DNA of 64,000 nucleotides, from contig NZ_JARXVG010000001.1 of the NCBI RefSeq assembly GCF_029892485.1, positions 1,026,402-1,090,401 on the forward strand, in the 5' to 3' direction. The notes beneath the pieces are model-generated. The model was not told the origin of the DNA and made no database searches. It saw nothing but the letters and a program-made list of their open reading frames with translations. Made by a program: the position numbers and the translations under genes. Numbering within the stretch: the first letter of the stretch is position 1; the number at the start of each line of letters is the position of its first letter. Of the stretch, positions 26,687 to 34,171 are shown one piece after another. The DNA is from Variovorax boronicumulans. Lineage in GTDB: Bacteria; Pseudomonadota; Gammaproteobacteria; Burkholderiales; Burkholderiaceae_C.

Positions 26687-27253
26687 TCAGCGCGCCGCGC
26701 GTTCGAGCCACAGTGCCTCGGCGCGCGCCAGGGCCTCGGGCGTGTCGATGTCGGTCACGATGCCGGCATCGTCCACCACCAGGTCGAACACCGAATCGAT
26801 GGCGCGCATCGACCGCAGAACGGGCGATGCGCCCAGATTCCCTTCCAGCGCCGCGAGCTGCGCGCGGCATCCGGCGGCAAAGGCGACCGGATGGCCTCGC
26901 TCTCCCATGAACTGTGGCTGCACCGCGTTGACCCGGCCATTGAGTGCGCCGGCCACTGCCCTCAGCGTCTCGGGCCGCACCAGCGGCAGGTCGCCCGGCA
27001 GGATCAGCCAGCCGGCGGCATCGGGCGTGGCACGCACCGCAGCCGCAATCGAGTCGCCCATGCCCGGGTGACCGGCATCTTCCAGGCGCCACGGCAGGCC
27101 GCTCGCGCGCACGGCATCGAGCGTGCGTTCCAGCACCGGCTTGCCAGCGAGCAGGGCCTTCAATTTCTGGCCCGTGCCGCCGGCTGCAATGAAGCGCTCG
27201 CCCCGGCCAGAGGCCAGCACGATCACCACGGGGGAATTCGCCTTTGTCGTCAT
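26687..27253 (-). CDS. MobA/MocA-like NTP transferase
   Basis: A 188-residue nucleotidyltransferase of the MobA-like fold. The nucleotide-binding start [13 protein letters not shown] corresponds to the family's LAAGxGxR-F loop, followed by a Lys in [20 protein letters not shown]; the metal-binding Asp is in [13 protein letters not shown]. It resembles molybdopterin cytidylyltransferase MocA, which matures xanthine dehydrogenase-family enzymes, but no molybdoenzyme gene lies in this window, so the substrate is uncertain. It converges on sodC with 9 bases between stops and is divergent from pdxH, 29 bases apart. Confidence 0.8.
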   Translation of the reverse strand: MTTKANSPVVIVLASGRGERFIAAGGTGQKLKALLAGKPVLERTLDAVRASGLPWRLEDAGHPGMGDSIAAAVRATPDAAGWLILPGDLPLVRPETLRAVAGALNGRVNAVQPQFMGERGHPVAFAAGCRAQLAALEGNLGASPVLRSMRAIDSVFDLVVDDAGIVTDIDTPEALARAEALWLERAAR

Positions 27254-27282
27254 GGGCCGAGTATGTGCGCAACAATCCCGGC

Positions 27283-27936
27283 ATGACTTCCCCTCCCTCC
27301 AACGAAGCGCTCGCCGCGCTGCGCAAGAGCTACGAACGCGCCGAGCTCGGCGAGGCCCACAGCGCGGACGATCCACTGAAGCAATTCGAACGCTGGCTCA
27401 CCGAGGCCATCGACGCCCAGGTGCCTGAGCCCAATGCGATGACGCTGTGCACCGTGGGCAGCGACCTCAGGCCCTCGAGCCGCATCGTGCTGATCAAGGG
27501 CTACGACGCGCGCGGCCTCGTCTGGTACACCAACTACGAAAGCCGCAAGGGCCGCGAGCTGTCGGGCAATCCGTACGCGTCGCTGCAGTTCCACTGGGTC
27601 GAGCTCGAGCGCGTGGTGCGCATCGAGGGCCGCGTCGAGAAGGCCGGCGCCGAGGAGAGCGACGCCTACTTCGCCAGCCGCCCGCTCGACTCGCGCATCG
27701 GCGCCTGGGCCAGTCCGCAGAGCGAAGTGATCAGCGGCCGCGACGTGCTGGTGAAGAACGCGGCCGTGGCCGCCGCCAGGCACCTGCTCTCGCCGCCCCG
27801 TCCGCCGCACTGGGGCGGCTACCGGCTGGTGCCGGACCGCTGGGAGTTCTGGCAGGGCCGCAAGAGCCGGCTGCACGATCGGCTGCGCTACCGGCTCGAA
27901 GGCGCGGACTGGGTGCGCGAACGGCTCGCACCCTGA
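27283..27936 (+). CDS. pdxH: Pyridoxamine 5'-phosphate oxidase
   Basis: A 217-residue FMN enzyme that oxidises pyridoxine/pyridoxamine 5'-phosphate to pyridoxal 5'-phosphate. Family blocks are complete: the N-terminal [15 protein letters not shown]-binding [20 protein letters not shown] and [13 protein letters not shown], the [11 protein letters not shown] loop, and the C-terminal [24 protein letters not shown] signature. Length is typical. It is monocistronic between the divergent MobA-like gene and the convergent AEC transporter gene. Confidence 0.96.
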   Translation: MTSPPSNEALAALRKSYERAELGEAHSADDPLKQFERWLTEAIDAQVPEPNAMTLCTVGSDLRPSSRIVLIKGYDARGLVWYTNYESRKGRELSGNPYASLQFHWVELERVVRIEGRVEKAGAEESDAYFASRPLDSRIGAWASPQSEVISGRDVLVKNAAVAAARHLLSPPRPPHWGGYRLVPDRWEFWQGRKSRLHDRLRYRLEGADWVRERLAP

Positions 27937-28011
27937 ATCCGTTCGGGGACCACCGCGGAACCGGCTCCGCCGGGCCGCAGGCACCACCTTGAATTCGACG
28001 CGACGAGCCCC

Positions 28012-28962
28012 TCAGGGAAGCCACTGCACCCAAACCATCACGAGCGTGAGGGTACCCAGCGCCAGCACCGTAGACACCGCAACGCTGGCCGTGACGAGGT
28101 CTTCGGCCGTGCGGTAGCGCTGCGAGAACAGGAACACGTTGGCGCCGATGGGCAGCGCCGCGGCCACCACCATCACGGTGAGCGGAATGCCGCGCACGCC
28201 GAGCAGCCAGCCGATGGCCGCGACCAGCAGCGGATGCAGCAGGTTCTTGACCAGCGCCTGCACCAGCGCACCGCGCCAGTGCCGCCCGATGGGCGTGAGC
28301 GCCAGCGTGATGCCCACCATCACCAGCGCCACAGGGCCGAAGGCCTGGCCGAGCAGCTGGATGGGCTTGTCGATCACCTCGGGCATCACGAGCCCGGTCT
28401 GCGCGAACAGCAGGCCCGCGATGATCGGCAGCGGCACCGGGTGAATGATGGCGTTGCGCAGCGCGCGCAGCACGGTGCGCGCCATCGAGCGCTTTTCTTC
28501 GCCGCTGACCACCGCATGCTCGCGCGCGACGGCCAGTTCGAGCACGACCGTGGCGCTGGTCAGGAGCACCAGCGAATGCAGCGAGATGAGCGTCAGCAGC
28601 ACCACCATGCCCGCCTCGCCATAGGCCAGGCCGACGAGCGCGATGCCGATCATCACGGTGTTGCTGTAGGTGTTGGCCAGCGCGATCACCGCGGCCGTGC
28701 GGTTGAACCCGCGCAGGGCGAGCGTGCCCGCGAACAGCAGGCCCGAGGCGATGAAGTACGCGGCAACCGGCTTGAGGCTGAGCTCCTGCACATGCACCGT
28801 GCTCATGGCACGGAACAGCAGCGCGGGGGCGAGCAGCAGGAAGATGAGATTCGACAGGTCCTTCACCGCGTTGCCGCCGATCCATCGGCGCTTGCCGGCC
28901 AGGTAGCCCGCGGCGATGAGGAGGACGACGGGGAGCAGCGAGGAGATGACGAAGGAGTTCAC
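28012..28962 (-). CDS. AEC family transporter (auxin efflux carrier-type)
   Basis: A 316-residue inner-membrane protein of about 10 helices in the AEC family, whose bacterial members carry dicarboxylates such as malate or malonate. The characteristic NTYSNTVMIGIALVGLAYG and the second half MVGITLALT are visible. The GTG at 28962 (VNSFVISSLLPVVLL) is the best start. The open frame continues upstream, but those residues come from the intergenic repeat at 28985-29100, a common source of false N-terminal extensions. Substrate unknown. Confidence 0.85.
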   Translation of the reverse strand: MNSFVISSLLPVVLLIAAGYLAGKRRWIGGNAVKDLSNLIFLLLAPALLFRAMSTVHVQELSLKPVAAYFIASGLLFAGTLALRGFNRTAAVIALANTYSNTVMIGIALVGLAYGEAGMVVLLTLISLHSLVLLTSATVVLELAVAREHAVVSGEEKRSMARTVLRALRNAIIHPVPLPIIAGLLFAQTGLVMPEVIDKPIQLLGQAFGPVALVMVGITLALTPIGRHWRGALVQALVKNLLHPLLVAAIGWLLGVRGIPLTVMVVAAALPIGANVFLFSQRYRTAEDLVTASVAVSTVLALGTLTLVMVWVQWLP

Positions 28963-28977
28963 GCGGCGAGGATAAGC

Positions 28978-29104
28978 TGCCTTGCTCCTTCCCCCTCTGG
29001 GGGAAGGTTGGGATGGGGGCAAGCGGCGCTTGCACAAGCCGCGACTTCATCAAAGGCCGCGAGCCCCCACCCCTGCCCTCCCCCGGAAGGGGAGGGAGAA
29101 AGAC
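28978..29104 (-). repeat. Intergenic bipartite repeat, copy A
   Basis: The minus strand of this gap matches copy B (35730-35853) at both ends: a TTTCTCCCTCCCC...-type left end and a CCTTCCCCC...GGGGAAGGAGCAA-type right end, with a divergent ~44-base centre. Two 21-base arms (28999-29019 and 29064-29084) are imperfect inverted repeats of each other. The minus-strand arm at 29064-29084 has four G-tracts (5, 3, 4 and 5 G) with loops of 1-2 bases, a canonical G-quadruplex motif. Each end can also fold a local hairpin. It lies between the znuD-like gene and the AEC gene. Confidence 0.8.
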
Positions 29105-29109
29105 CTAGA

Positions 29110-31209
29110 TCAGAACGTCACGCGCATCCCGACCTTCAGCGACCGCCCCGGCAACGGCGCGTTCGGATACACCGTCGTCGTCAGGATCGACGTCGGGCTG
29201 TAGGCCAGCTTGTTGGTGATGTTGTCGATGCGCGCATACCAGGTGAGGTTCGCGCGCTGCACCTTCATGCGATAGGAGATGGCGGCGTTCCACAGCGTGT
29301 ACGCATCGGTCTCGCGCGCCCCCACGCTCGGCACGTGGCGTTGGGCCGCGTTGTAGTAGAAGCCCAGGCGCGCGCTCCACGGACCGTTACCGTAGACCAG
29401 CGTCGCGCCCGTGCGGAACGGCGCGATGCGCGGCAGCGGCTCGCCGGTGTCCAGGTTCTTCGCGCGCACCACGTCGCCGCGCCATTCGAGATCGAGCGTC
29501 GAGGCGTCGGGCATGGGCGCGAAACCGTCGTTGCCCAGCAGGCGCAGGTTGCCGTTGGCCTCGATGCCGGTGAAATGCGCGCGCACGCCACTGTAGACGT
29601 ACTCGGCGAGCGTGTCGGTGGCGGCCGGGTCGGTCACCACCTGGCCTTCTTCGTCGAGCGTGCGGCCCGAGGCGGTGAGGCCGATGTAATTGCTGAAGCG
29701 CGTGACGTAGGCGTTGACGCGGGCCGTGTTGGGGCCCGACTTCCATTGCGCGCCGAGGTCCAGGCCGGTCGACTTTTCCTTCTTCAGGTTCGGATCGCCC
29801 ACTTCCCACGCGGCCGTGGCCACGTGCGGGCCGTTGGCGAGCAGTTCGTAGTCCTTCGGTGCGCGCTCGGTGTACGCGAGGTTCGAGGTCAACTGCCACT
29901 GCGGCGTGAGGTTGAACAGCGCGCCGAACGCGGCGCTGTGCGGATTGAAGGTGCGCTCGCCGATGGCAAAGCGGGTGACCGACGGATCGTCCGGATAGCC
30001 CAGCGAGCGGATGCGGACCTTCTCGGTGCGCGCGCCGAAGCTCAGCTTGCCCCAGGGGGCGCCGTACTCCTCATAGAGGAAGAGCGCGTTCGAGCGCGTG
30101 CGGCTGTGCGGGGCGAAGGCCTCCTCGCCGTCGGCGGCGAAGCGGTTGGTCTCGCTGCTGAAGCCGACCAGGCCTTCGAAGTTGCCGATCTTCTGGTGAC
30201 GTGCCTCGATGCGCAGGTCGTTGCTCATGTTCGAGAAGGTGGTGCCGGCCTCGGGGCCCTCGAACTCGGTGTGGCGGTAGTCGGTGTGGCTCACCTTCGC
30301 GTGGATGCTGCTGATGATGCCGCCGGGGCGCCATTCGCCTTCGAGCGCATAGCGGTCGGACTTCATGCGGATGGTCACGTCGTCCTCGGCCACGGTGCCG
30401 TAGTTGCTGCGGTAAGTGCTGGCCGAGGCGCCGATCCAGCCCTGGTCGAAGAACAGCGTGCCGCCGACCGCGCCGCCGTTCGCCTCGTTGGCCGAGTTGC
30501 AGATCTTGCGGGCGCGCCACGGCGAGCCGGGCTTGCTGCAATCGAGGTCGATGGGCACCGAGACGTCCTTCGAGTCGCGGTTGAAGGCGTCCACGTGCAG
30601 CGCGAAGCGGTCGTTGCCGCCCTCGAGCACCACGCCGCCGTTCTTTTCCTTGTTGCCGGTGGAAAAGCCCAGGTCGGCGCGGCCGCCGAAGCCGTTGATG
30701 GGTTCGGTCGGAATGCGGTTGTCGATCACGTTGACCACGCCGCCTACCGCGCTGCCGCCGTACTGCAGCGCCGAGGGGCCGCGCAGCACTTCGATGCGGT
30801 CGGTGACCAGCGCGTCGACCGGTACCGCGTGGTCGTAGCTCAGCGCCGAGGCGTCGGGCGCGCCGCCGCCGTTCTGCAGGATGCGGATGCGGTCGCCGTC
30901 CTGCCCGCGGATGATCGGGCGGCTCGCGTTGGGGCCGAAGTAGCTACTGCTCACGCCGGGCAGGTTGTTGAGGGTTTCGCCGAGGGTCGAGTCGGAACGC
31001 AGCAGGAGTTTTTCGCCCGAGAGCGTGACGGTCGGCGCGATCAGGTCGTTGGCACCGAGCGGATTGCCGGTGACCGTGACGGTGGGCAGGCTGGCGGCAT
31101 CGGCCGGCTGGGCTTGTGCAGTTTGCTGGGCCTGGGCGTGGGACGCGCCGGCGAAGGCGAGCGAAAGAACGGCGACGCCGATGGCGTTGCGACGGAAATT
31201 GGGAATCAT
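29110..31209 (-). CDS. TonB-dependent receptor, ZnuD-like
   Basis: A 699-residue outer-membrane receptor. The signal peptide ends near residue 25-27 (GASHAQAQ). The plug domain spans ~45-165 (IRGQDGDRIRILQNGG, IEVLRGPSALQYGGSAVGGVVNVID) and a 22-strand barrel ends in KVGMRVTF. The plug and barrel phrases (DHAVPVD near the apical loop, NYIGLTASGR, YELLANGPHVATAAWEVG) resemble ZnuD, the neisserial zinc/haem receptor. The extracellular loop keeps a Cys pair (DLDCSKPG...KICNS) but lacks ZnuD's His-rich stretch. A metal ligand is likely, zinc is a guess, and no Zur box was seen. The upstream small gene (31288) has metal-binding residues and may be a partner. Confidence 0.82.
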   Translation of the reverse strand: MIPNFRRNAIGVAVLSLAFAGASHAQAQQTAQAQPADAASLPTVTVTGNPLGANDLIAPTVTLSGEKLLLRSDSTLGETLNNLPGVSSSYFGPNASRPIIRGQDGDRIRILQNGGGAPDASALSYDHAVPVDALVTDRIEVLRGPSALQYGGSAVGGVVNVIDNRIPTEPINGFGGRADLGFSTGNKEKNGGVVLEGGNDRFALHVDAFNRDSKDVSVPIDLDCSKPGSPWRARKICNSANEANGGAVGGTLFFDQGWIGASASTYRSNYGTVAEDDVTIRMKSDRYALEGEWRPGGIISSIHAKVSHTDYRHTEFEGPEAGTTFSNMSNDLRIEARHQKIGNFEGLVGFSSETNRFAADGEEAFAPHSRTRSNALFLYEEYGAPWGKLSFGARTEKVRIRSLGYPDDPSVTRFAIGERTFNPHSAAFGALFNLTPQWQLTSNLAYTERAPKDYELLANGPHVATAAWEVGDPNLKKEKSTGLDLGAQWKSGPNTARVNAYVTRFSNYIGLTASGRTLDEEGQVVTDPAATDTLAEYVYSGVRAHFTGIEANGNLRLLGNDGFAPMPDASTLDLEWRGDVVRAKNLDTGEPLPRIAPFRTGATLVYGNGPWSARLGFYYNAAQRHVPSVGARETDAYTLWNAAISYRMKVQRANLTWYARIDNITNKLAYSPTSILTTTVYPNAPLPGRSLKVGMRVTF

Positions 31210-31287
31210 GGTGAACACTCGTTGAATCAATGGACGGCACGCCGTCACCCGCACAAGGCAGGCGCAGCGACCGGAACACGGGGGGAT

Positions 31288-31683
31288 TCAGCGAGTGGAA
31301 GGCGGGCCGCGCGCGTCGAACAGCGCAACCCAGCGGGCGATGGCCTCGCCCTGCAGATAAGCAAAAGTGGCCGAGGGCAGCAGCACTGGCAGCACCACCA
31401 GCGGCACGCCGGGGACGCTCGATCCGTGCGAGAGCTGGTCGTACAGACGGCACTCGGCATCGGTGTGATCGCCGAAGAGGCTGACCACGCCGTGGCCCGC
31501 ATGAACGTGGGCGCTCTTGTCAGTTTGTGTCGTCTGCACCGTGGCTGCCGCAGCCGGCAGGCCCGGCACGTGCAGCGAACGGTGCATCACGCCCAGCGTG
31601 CCCGCAAACCACAGCGCGATCGCCAGCACGACGAGGATCGCGCGGGTCGAAAAGTGCGGGGATTGACGGGTGGCGAGCTGCAC
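31288..31683 (-). CDS. Small membrane protein with His/Cys residues, putative partner of the ZnuD-like receptor
   Basis: A 131-residue protein with one N-terminal hydrophobic segment (ILVVLAIALWFAGTLGVMHRSLH). A short region rich in potential metal ligands follows: KSAHVHAGHG, then LFGDHTDAECRLYDQLSHGS. A second hydrophobic stretch (VPLVVLPVLLPSATFAYL) follows. I do not know a function. The layout resembles small DUF2946-like proteins encoded beside TonB receptors for metals. It lies 78 bases upstream of the receptor gene in the same direction and 13 bases after msrA, so the three may share a transcript. Confidence 0.65.
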   Translation of the reverse strand: MQLATRQSPHFSTRAILVVLAIALWFAGTLGVMHRSLHVPGLPAAAATVQTTQTDKSAHVHAGHGVVSLFGDHTDAECRLYDQLSHGSSVPGVPLVVLPVLLPSATFAYLQGEAIARWVALFDARGPPSTR

Positions 31684-31696
31684 GGAACGAAGGGGA

Positions 31697-32248
31697 TCAG
31701 GCCTTGACGCGGGAGGCGAAGGTCTTCTGGAACTTCTCGACCTTGGGGCCGACGACGAACGCGCAGTAGCCCTGGTTCGGGTTGTTCAGGAAGTAGTCCT
31801 GGTGGTAGGCCTCGGCCGTCGAGTAGTTGGCGAGTTGCGCTACCTCGGTCACGACGGGCGCGCTGTAGGTCTTGCTGGCTTCGATCTCGCGAATGACCTC
31901 TTCGGCCACCTGCTTTTGCGCGTCGCTCGTGTAGTAGATGCCGCTGCGGTATTGGGTGCCGACGTCGTTGCCCTGGCGGTTGAGCGTTGTCGGGTCATGC
32001 ACGACGAAGAAGATCTCGAGGATTTCGCGCAGGCTGATCTGGGCGGGGTCGAATTCGAGCTTCACGACCTCGGCATGGCCAGTGCGGCCGGTGCAGACCT
32101 GCTCATAGGTCGGATTGACCACCTGGCCGTTGCAATAACCCGACTCCACGTCCAGCACGCCCTGCACGCGGTCGAAAACCGCCTCGGTGCACCAGAAGCA
32201 GCCTCCACCGAGCACGATGGATTCGGTGGGCGACGATGAAGAAGACAT
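31697..32248 (-). CDS. msrA: Peptide-methionine (S)-S-oxide reductase
   Basis: A 183-residue MsrA. The catalytic motif GGGCFWCTEAVFDRVQGV is near the N-terminus (the first Cys is the nucleophile). The family blocks GHAEVVKLEFDP, VHDPTTLNRQGNDVGTQYRS and YHQDYFLNNPNQGYC follow, the last with the probable resolving Cys. It repairs oxidised methionine in the cytoplasm. The ATG at 32248 is chosen; a GTG two codons earlier is also in frame. Divergent from the tetR gene. Confidence 0.96.
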   Translation of the reverse strand: MSSSSSPTESIVLGGGCFWCTEAVFDRVQGVLDVESGYCNGQVVNPTYEQVCTGRTGHAEVVKLEFDPAQISLREILEIFFVVHDPTTLNRQGNDVGTQYRSGIYYTSDAQKQVAEEVIREIEASKTYSAPVVTEVAQLANYSTAEAYHQDYFLNNPNQGYCAFVVGPKVEKFQKTFASRVKA

Positions 32249-32298
32249 GGGCACTGCTCCGGCGGGGTTGGAAAACGCGAACCCGATATTGTCGCGGC

Positions 32299-32327
32299 TT
32301 GACGCGGCGGATGCCGGTCACTACATT
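32299..32327 (+). promoter_or_regulatory. Probable sigma-70 promoter of the tetR gene
   Basis: TTGACG (32299-32304) and TACATT (32322-32327) are separated by 17 bases and lie 26 bases before the ATG at 32353. The following ATTACTAACCC and GTCATTAACCC are partial direct repeats that could be an operator for the TetR protein itself. Confidence 0.5.
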
Positions 32328-32352
32328 ACTAACCCGCGAGTCATTAACCCAC

Positions 32353-33030
32353 ATGTCCTCTCCCCGCTCCCTTGTCGACAAGTTCTGCCCGGTCCGCTCC
32401 AAGCGCGAACGCCGGAAAGAGGCGCGCCCCGGCGAACTGCTCGCGGCCGCGCTCGACCTGTTCGTGGAAAAAGGCTTTGCCGCCACCCGCTCCGAAGAAG
32501 TGGCGGCGCGCGCCGGCGTTTCCAAGGGCACGCTCTTTCTGTATTTCCCGAGCAAGGAAGAGCTCTTCAAGGCCGTGATCATGGAGAGTCTCGGTGGCCG
32601 TTTCACCGAGTGGAACGCCGAATTCGAGGCCTTCGAAGGCACCACGGCCGAGATGCTGCGCTACTGCATGAACGTGTGGTGGGAACGGGTGGGCATGACC
32701 AAGGCCTCGGGCCTGACCAAGCTCATGATGAGCGAAGGCGGCAATTTTCCCGAGCTGGCGGAGTTCTACCGCCAGCAGGTGGTGCGCCCCGGACACGATC
32801 TGCTGCGGCGCATCCTGCAGCGCGGCATCGACCGCGGCGAATTCGCACCGGTCGACATCGACCATGCGATCTATTCGGTGATCGCGCCCATGGTCTTCCT
32901 GATGCTCTGGAAGCACTCGGCCATGGTCTGCGTCGACGGAGAAAGCGCTCTGGACCCCGAGAAATTCCTCGCCACCCAGGCTGAAACCGTGCTCTACGGG
33001 CTCAGCGTGCGCCCCGGGGACAAGGCATGA
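32353..33030 (+). CDS. TetR-family transcriptional regulator
   Basis: A 225-residue regulator. The N-terminal DNA-binding domain follows a basic leader (SKRERRKEARPGELLAAALDLF), with the helix-turn-helix TRSEEVAARAGVSKGTLFLYF at ~45-65. The C-terminal ~150 residues are the helical ligand/dimer domain, including WWERVGMTKASGLTKLM. Target genes are not evident; msrA is divergent and the PCMT-like gene follows after 92 bases. TetR members of this kind often control efflux, and the TolC gene lies 1.1 kb downstream in the same direction, but that is only suggestive. Confidence 0.87.
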   Translation: MSSPRSLVDKFCPVRSKRERRKEARPGELLAAALDLFVEKGFAATRSEEVAARAGVSKGTLFLYFPSKEELFKAVIMESLGGRFTEWNAEFEAFEGTTAEMLRYCMNVWWERVGMTKASGLTKLMMSEGGNFPELAEFYRQQVVRPGHDLLRRILQRGIDRGEFAPVDIDHAIYSVIAPMVFLMLWKHSAMVCVDGESALDPEKFLATQAETVLYGLSVRPGDKA

Positions 33031-33122
33031 AGAAGTCTTTTGTATGGCCGAGCGGGCCGCTGGCGACATCCGGGCCACCTAAAATTGAAGGTTTGTCCTG
33101 AGCCCACAAGGAAAGCCACGCC

Positions 33123-33800
33123 ATGAACCCCACCCCTACCCTCGAGCGCTTGCGCTTCAACATGATCGAACAGCAGATCCGCCCCTGGGATGTGCTGGAC
33201 CTGGACATCCTCGACCTGCTGGCCACCATCCACCGGGAAGACTACGTGCCGGAAGCCCACCGCACGCTCTCCTTCTTCGACATGGAACTGCCGCTGCTCG
33301 ACGGCTCCGTGCCCGGCGAATTCATGCTGTCGCCCAAGGTCGAGGCCCGCACGCTGCACGACCTGAAAGTGCAGAAACACGAGTCCGTGCTCGAAATCGG
33401 CACCGGTTCGGGTTTCATGGCCGCCCTGCTCGGCGCCCGCGCCGCCCAGGTGCTGTCGCTCGAAATCAACCCCGTGCTGGCCGCCCGCGCCGCCGAGACG
33501 CTGCGCCGGAACGGCGTGAGCAACGTCGAAGTGCGCCATGCCGACGGCGCCGTGCCGCTGCCGAGCGGCCCGAGCTTCGACGTGATCGTGCTCAGCGGCT
33601 CGGTCGCCCGCATTCCGCAGAACCTGCTGGGATCGCTCAAGGTCGGCGGCCGCCTCGCGGCCATCGTGGGCGAAGAGCCGATGATGCGCGCCCACTTCGT
33701 CACCCGCTCGAGCGAAAGCAAGTGGGACACGGTCCAGCCCTGGGACACCGTGGCACCGCGCCTGCTGAACTTCCCCGAGCCCTCGCGCTTCTCGTTCTGA
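33123..33800 (+). CDS. Protein-L-isoaspartate O-methyltransferase family protein
   Basis: A 225-residue SAM-dependent methyltransferase of the PCMT family. The SAM-binding loop is SVLEIGTGSGFMAALLGARA at ~86-105. The N-terminus (ERLRFNMIEQQIRPWDVLD) and MLSPKVEARTLHDL are as in PCMT relatives. The usual PCMT substrate segment, which normally reads close to PxMVAxM.., is not obvious, so repair of isoaspartate is not certain. It begins a rightward set PCMT-rhodanese-TolC with short gaps of 13 and 22 bases. Confidence 0.8.
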   Translation: MNPTPTLERLRFNMIEQQIRPWDVLDLDILDLLATIHREDYVPEAHRTLSFFDMELPLLDGSVPGEFMLSPKVEARTLHDLKVQKHESVLEIGTGSGFMAALLGARAAQVLSLEINPVLAARAAETLRRNGVSNVEVRHADGAVPLPSGPSFDVIVLSGSVARIPQNLLGSLKVGGRLAAIVGEEPMMRAHFVTRSSESKWDTVQPWDTVAPRLLNFPEPSRFSF

Positions 33801-33813
33801 GCGGGCCGCACAA

Positions 33814-34149
33814 ATGATCGACCAAGTCCGCCCCGCCGACCTCGCCGCCTGGTTCGCACAGGACGCCGATGCCGCCCCCGTGCTGCTCGACGTGCGCGAA
33901 CCGTGGGAGCTGCAGACGGCGAGCGTCGCGCCCGTGGGCTTCACGCTGGTGGCGATCCCGATGAATGAAATTCCGGGCCGCCTCGCCGAGTTGGGCGAAG
34001 GCCAGCGCATTGCATGCCTCTGCCACCACGGCGCGCGCAGCCAGCGCGTGGCCGCCTTCCTGAACCAGAACGGCTTTGACCAGCTCGCCAACGTGGCGGG
34101 CGGCATCGACGCCTGGTCCTCGCACGACCCTTCGGTCCCGCGCTACTGA
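33814..34149 (+). CDS. Rhodanese-like sulfurtransferase, single domain
   Basis: A 111-residue single-domain rhodanese. LLDVREPWELQ is the conserved N-terminal block, and the active-site loop is CLCHHGARSQRVA with the catalytic Cys70. It can carry a persulfide for sulfur transfer or cyanide detoxification; the physiological acceptor is unknown. It sits between the PCMT-like gene and the TolC gene, with 13- and 22-base spacings, so it is very likely co-transcribed. Confidence 0.9.
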   Translation: MIDQVRPADLAAWFAQDADAAPVLLDVREPWELQTASVAPVGFTLVAIPMNEIPGRLAELGEGQRIACLCHHGARSQRVAAFLNQNGFDQLANVAGGIDAWSSHDPSVPRY

Positions 34150-34171
34150 TTCTTTCCCTCAAGGACGTTCA

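Noticed and set aside
31210..31287. Search for a Zur box upstream of the ZnuD-like receptor.
   Set aside because: No AT-rich palindrome of the Zur type is visible here or in the short gap upstream of the small partner gene.
28234..31707. A 1,157-codon open frame opposite the AEC and ZnuD-like genes.
   Set aside because: It is antisense to a receptor with signal peptide, plug and barrel; the translation shows no recognisable protein and includes the intergenic repeat.
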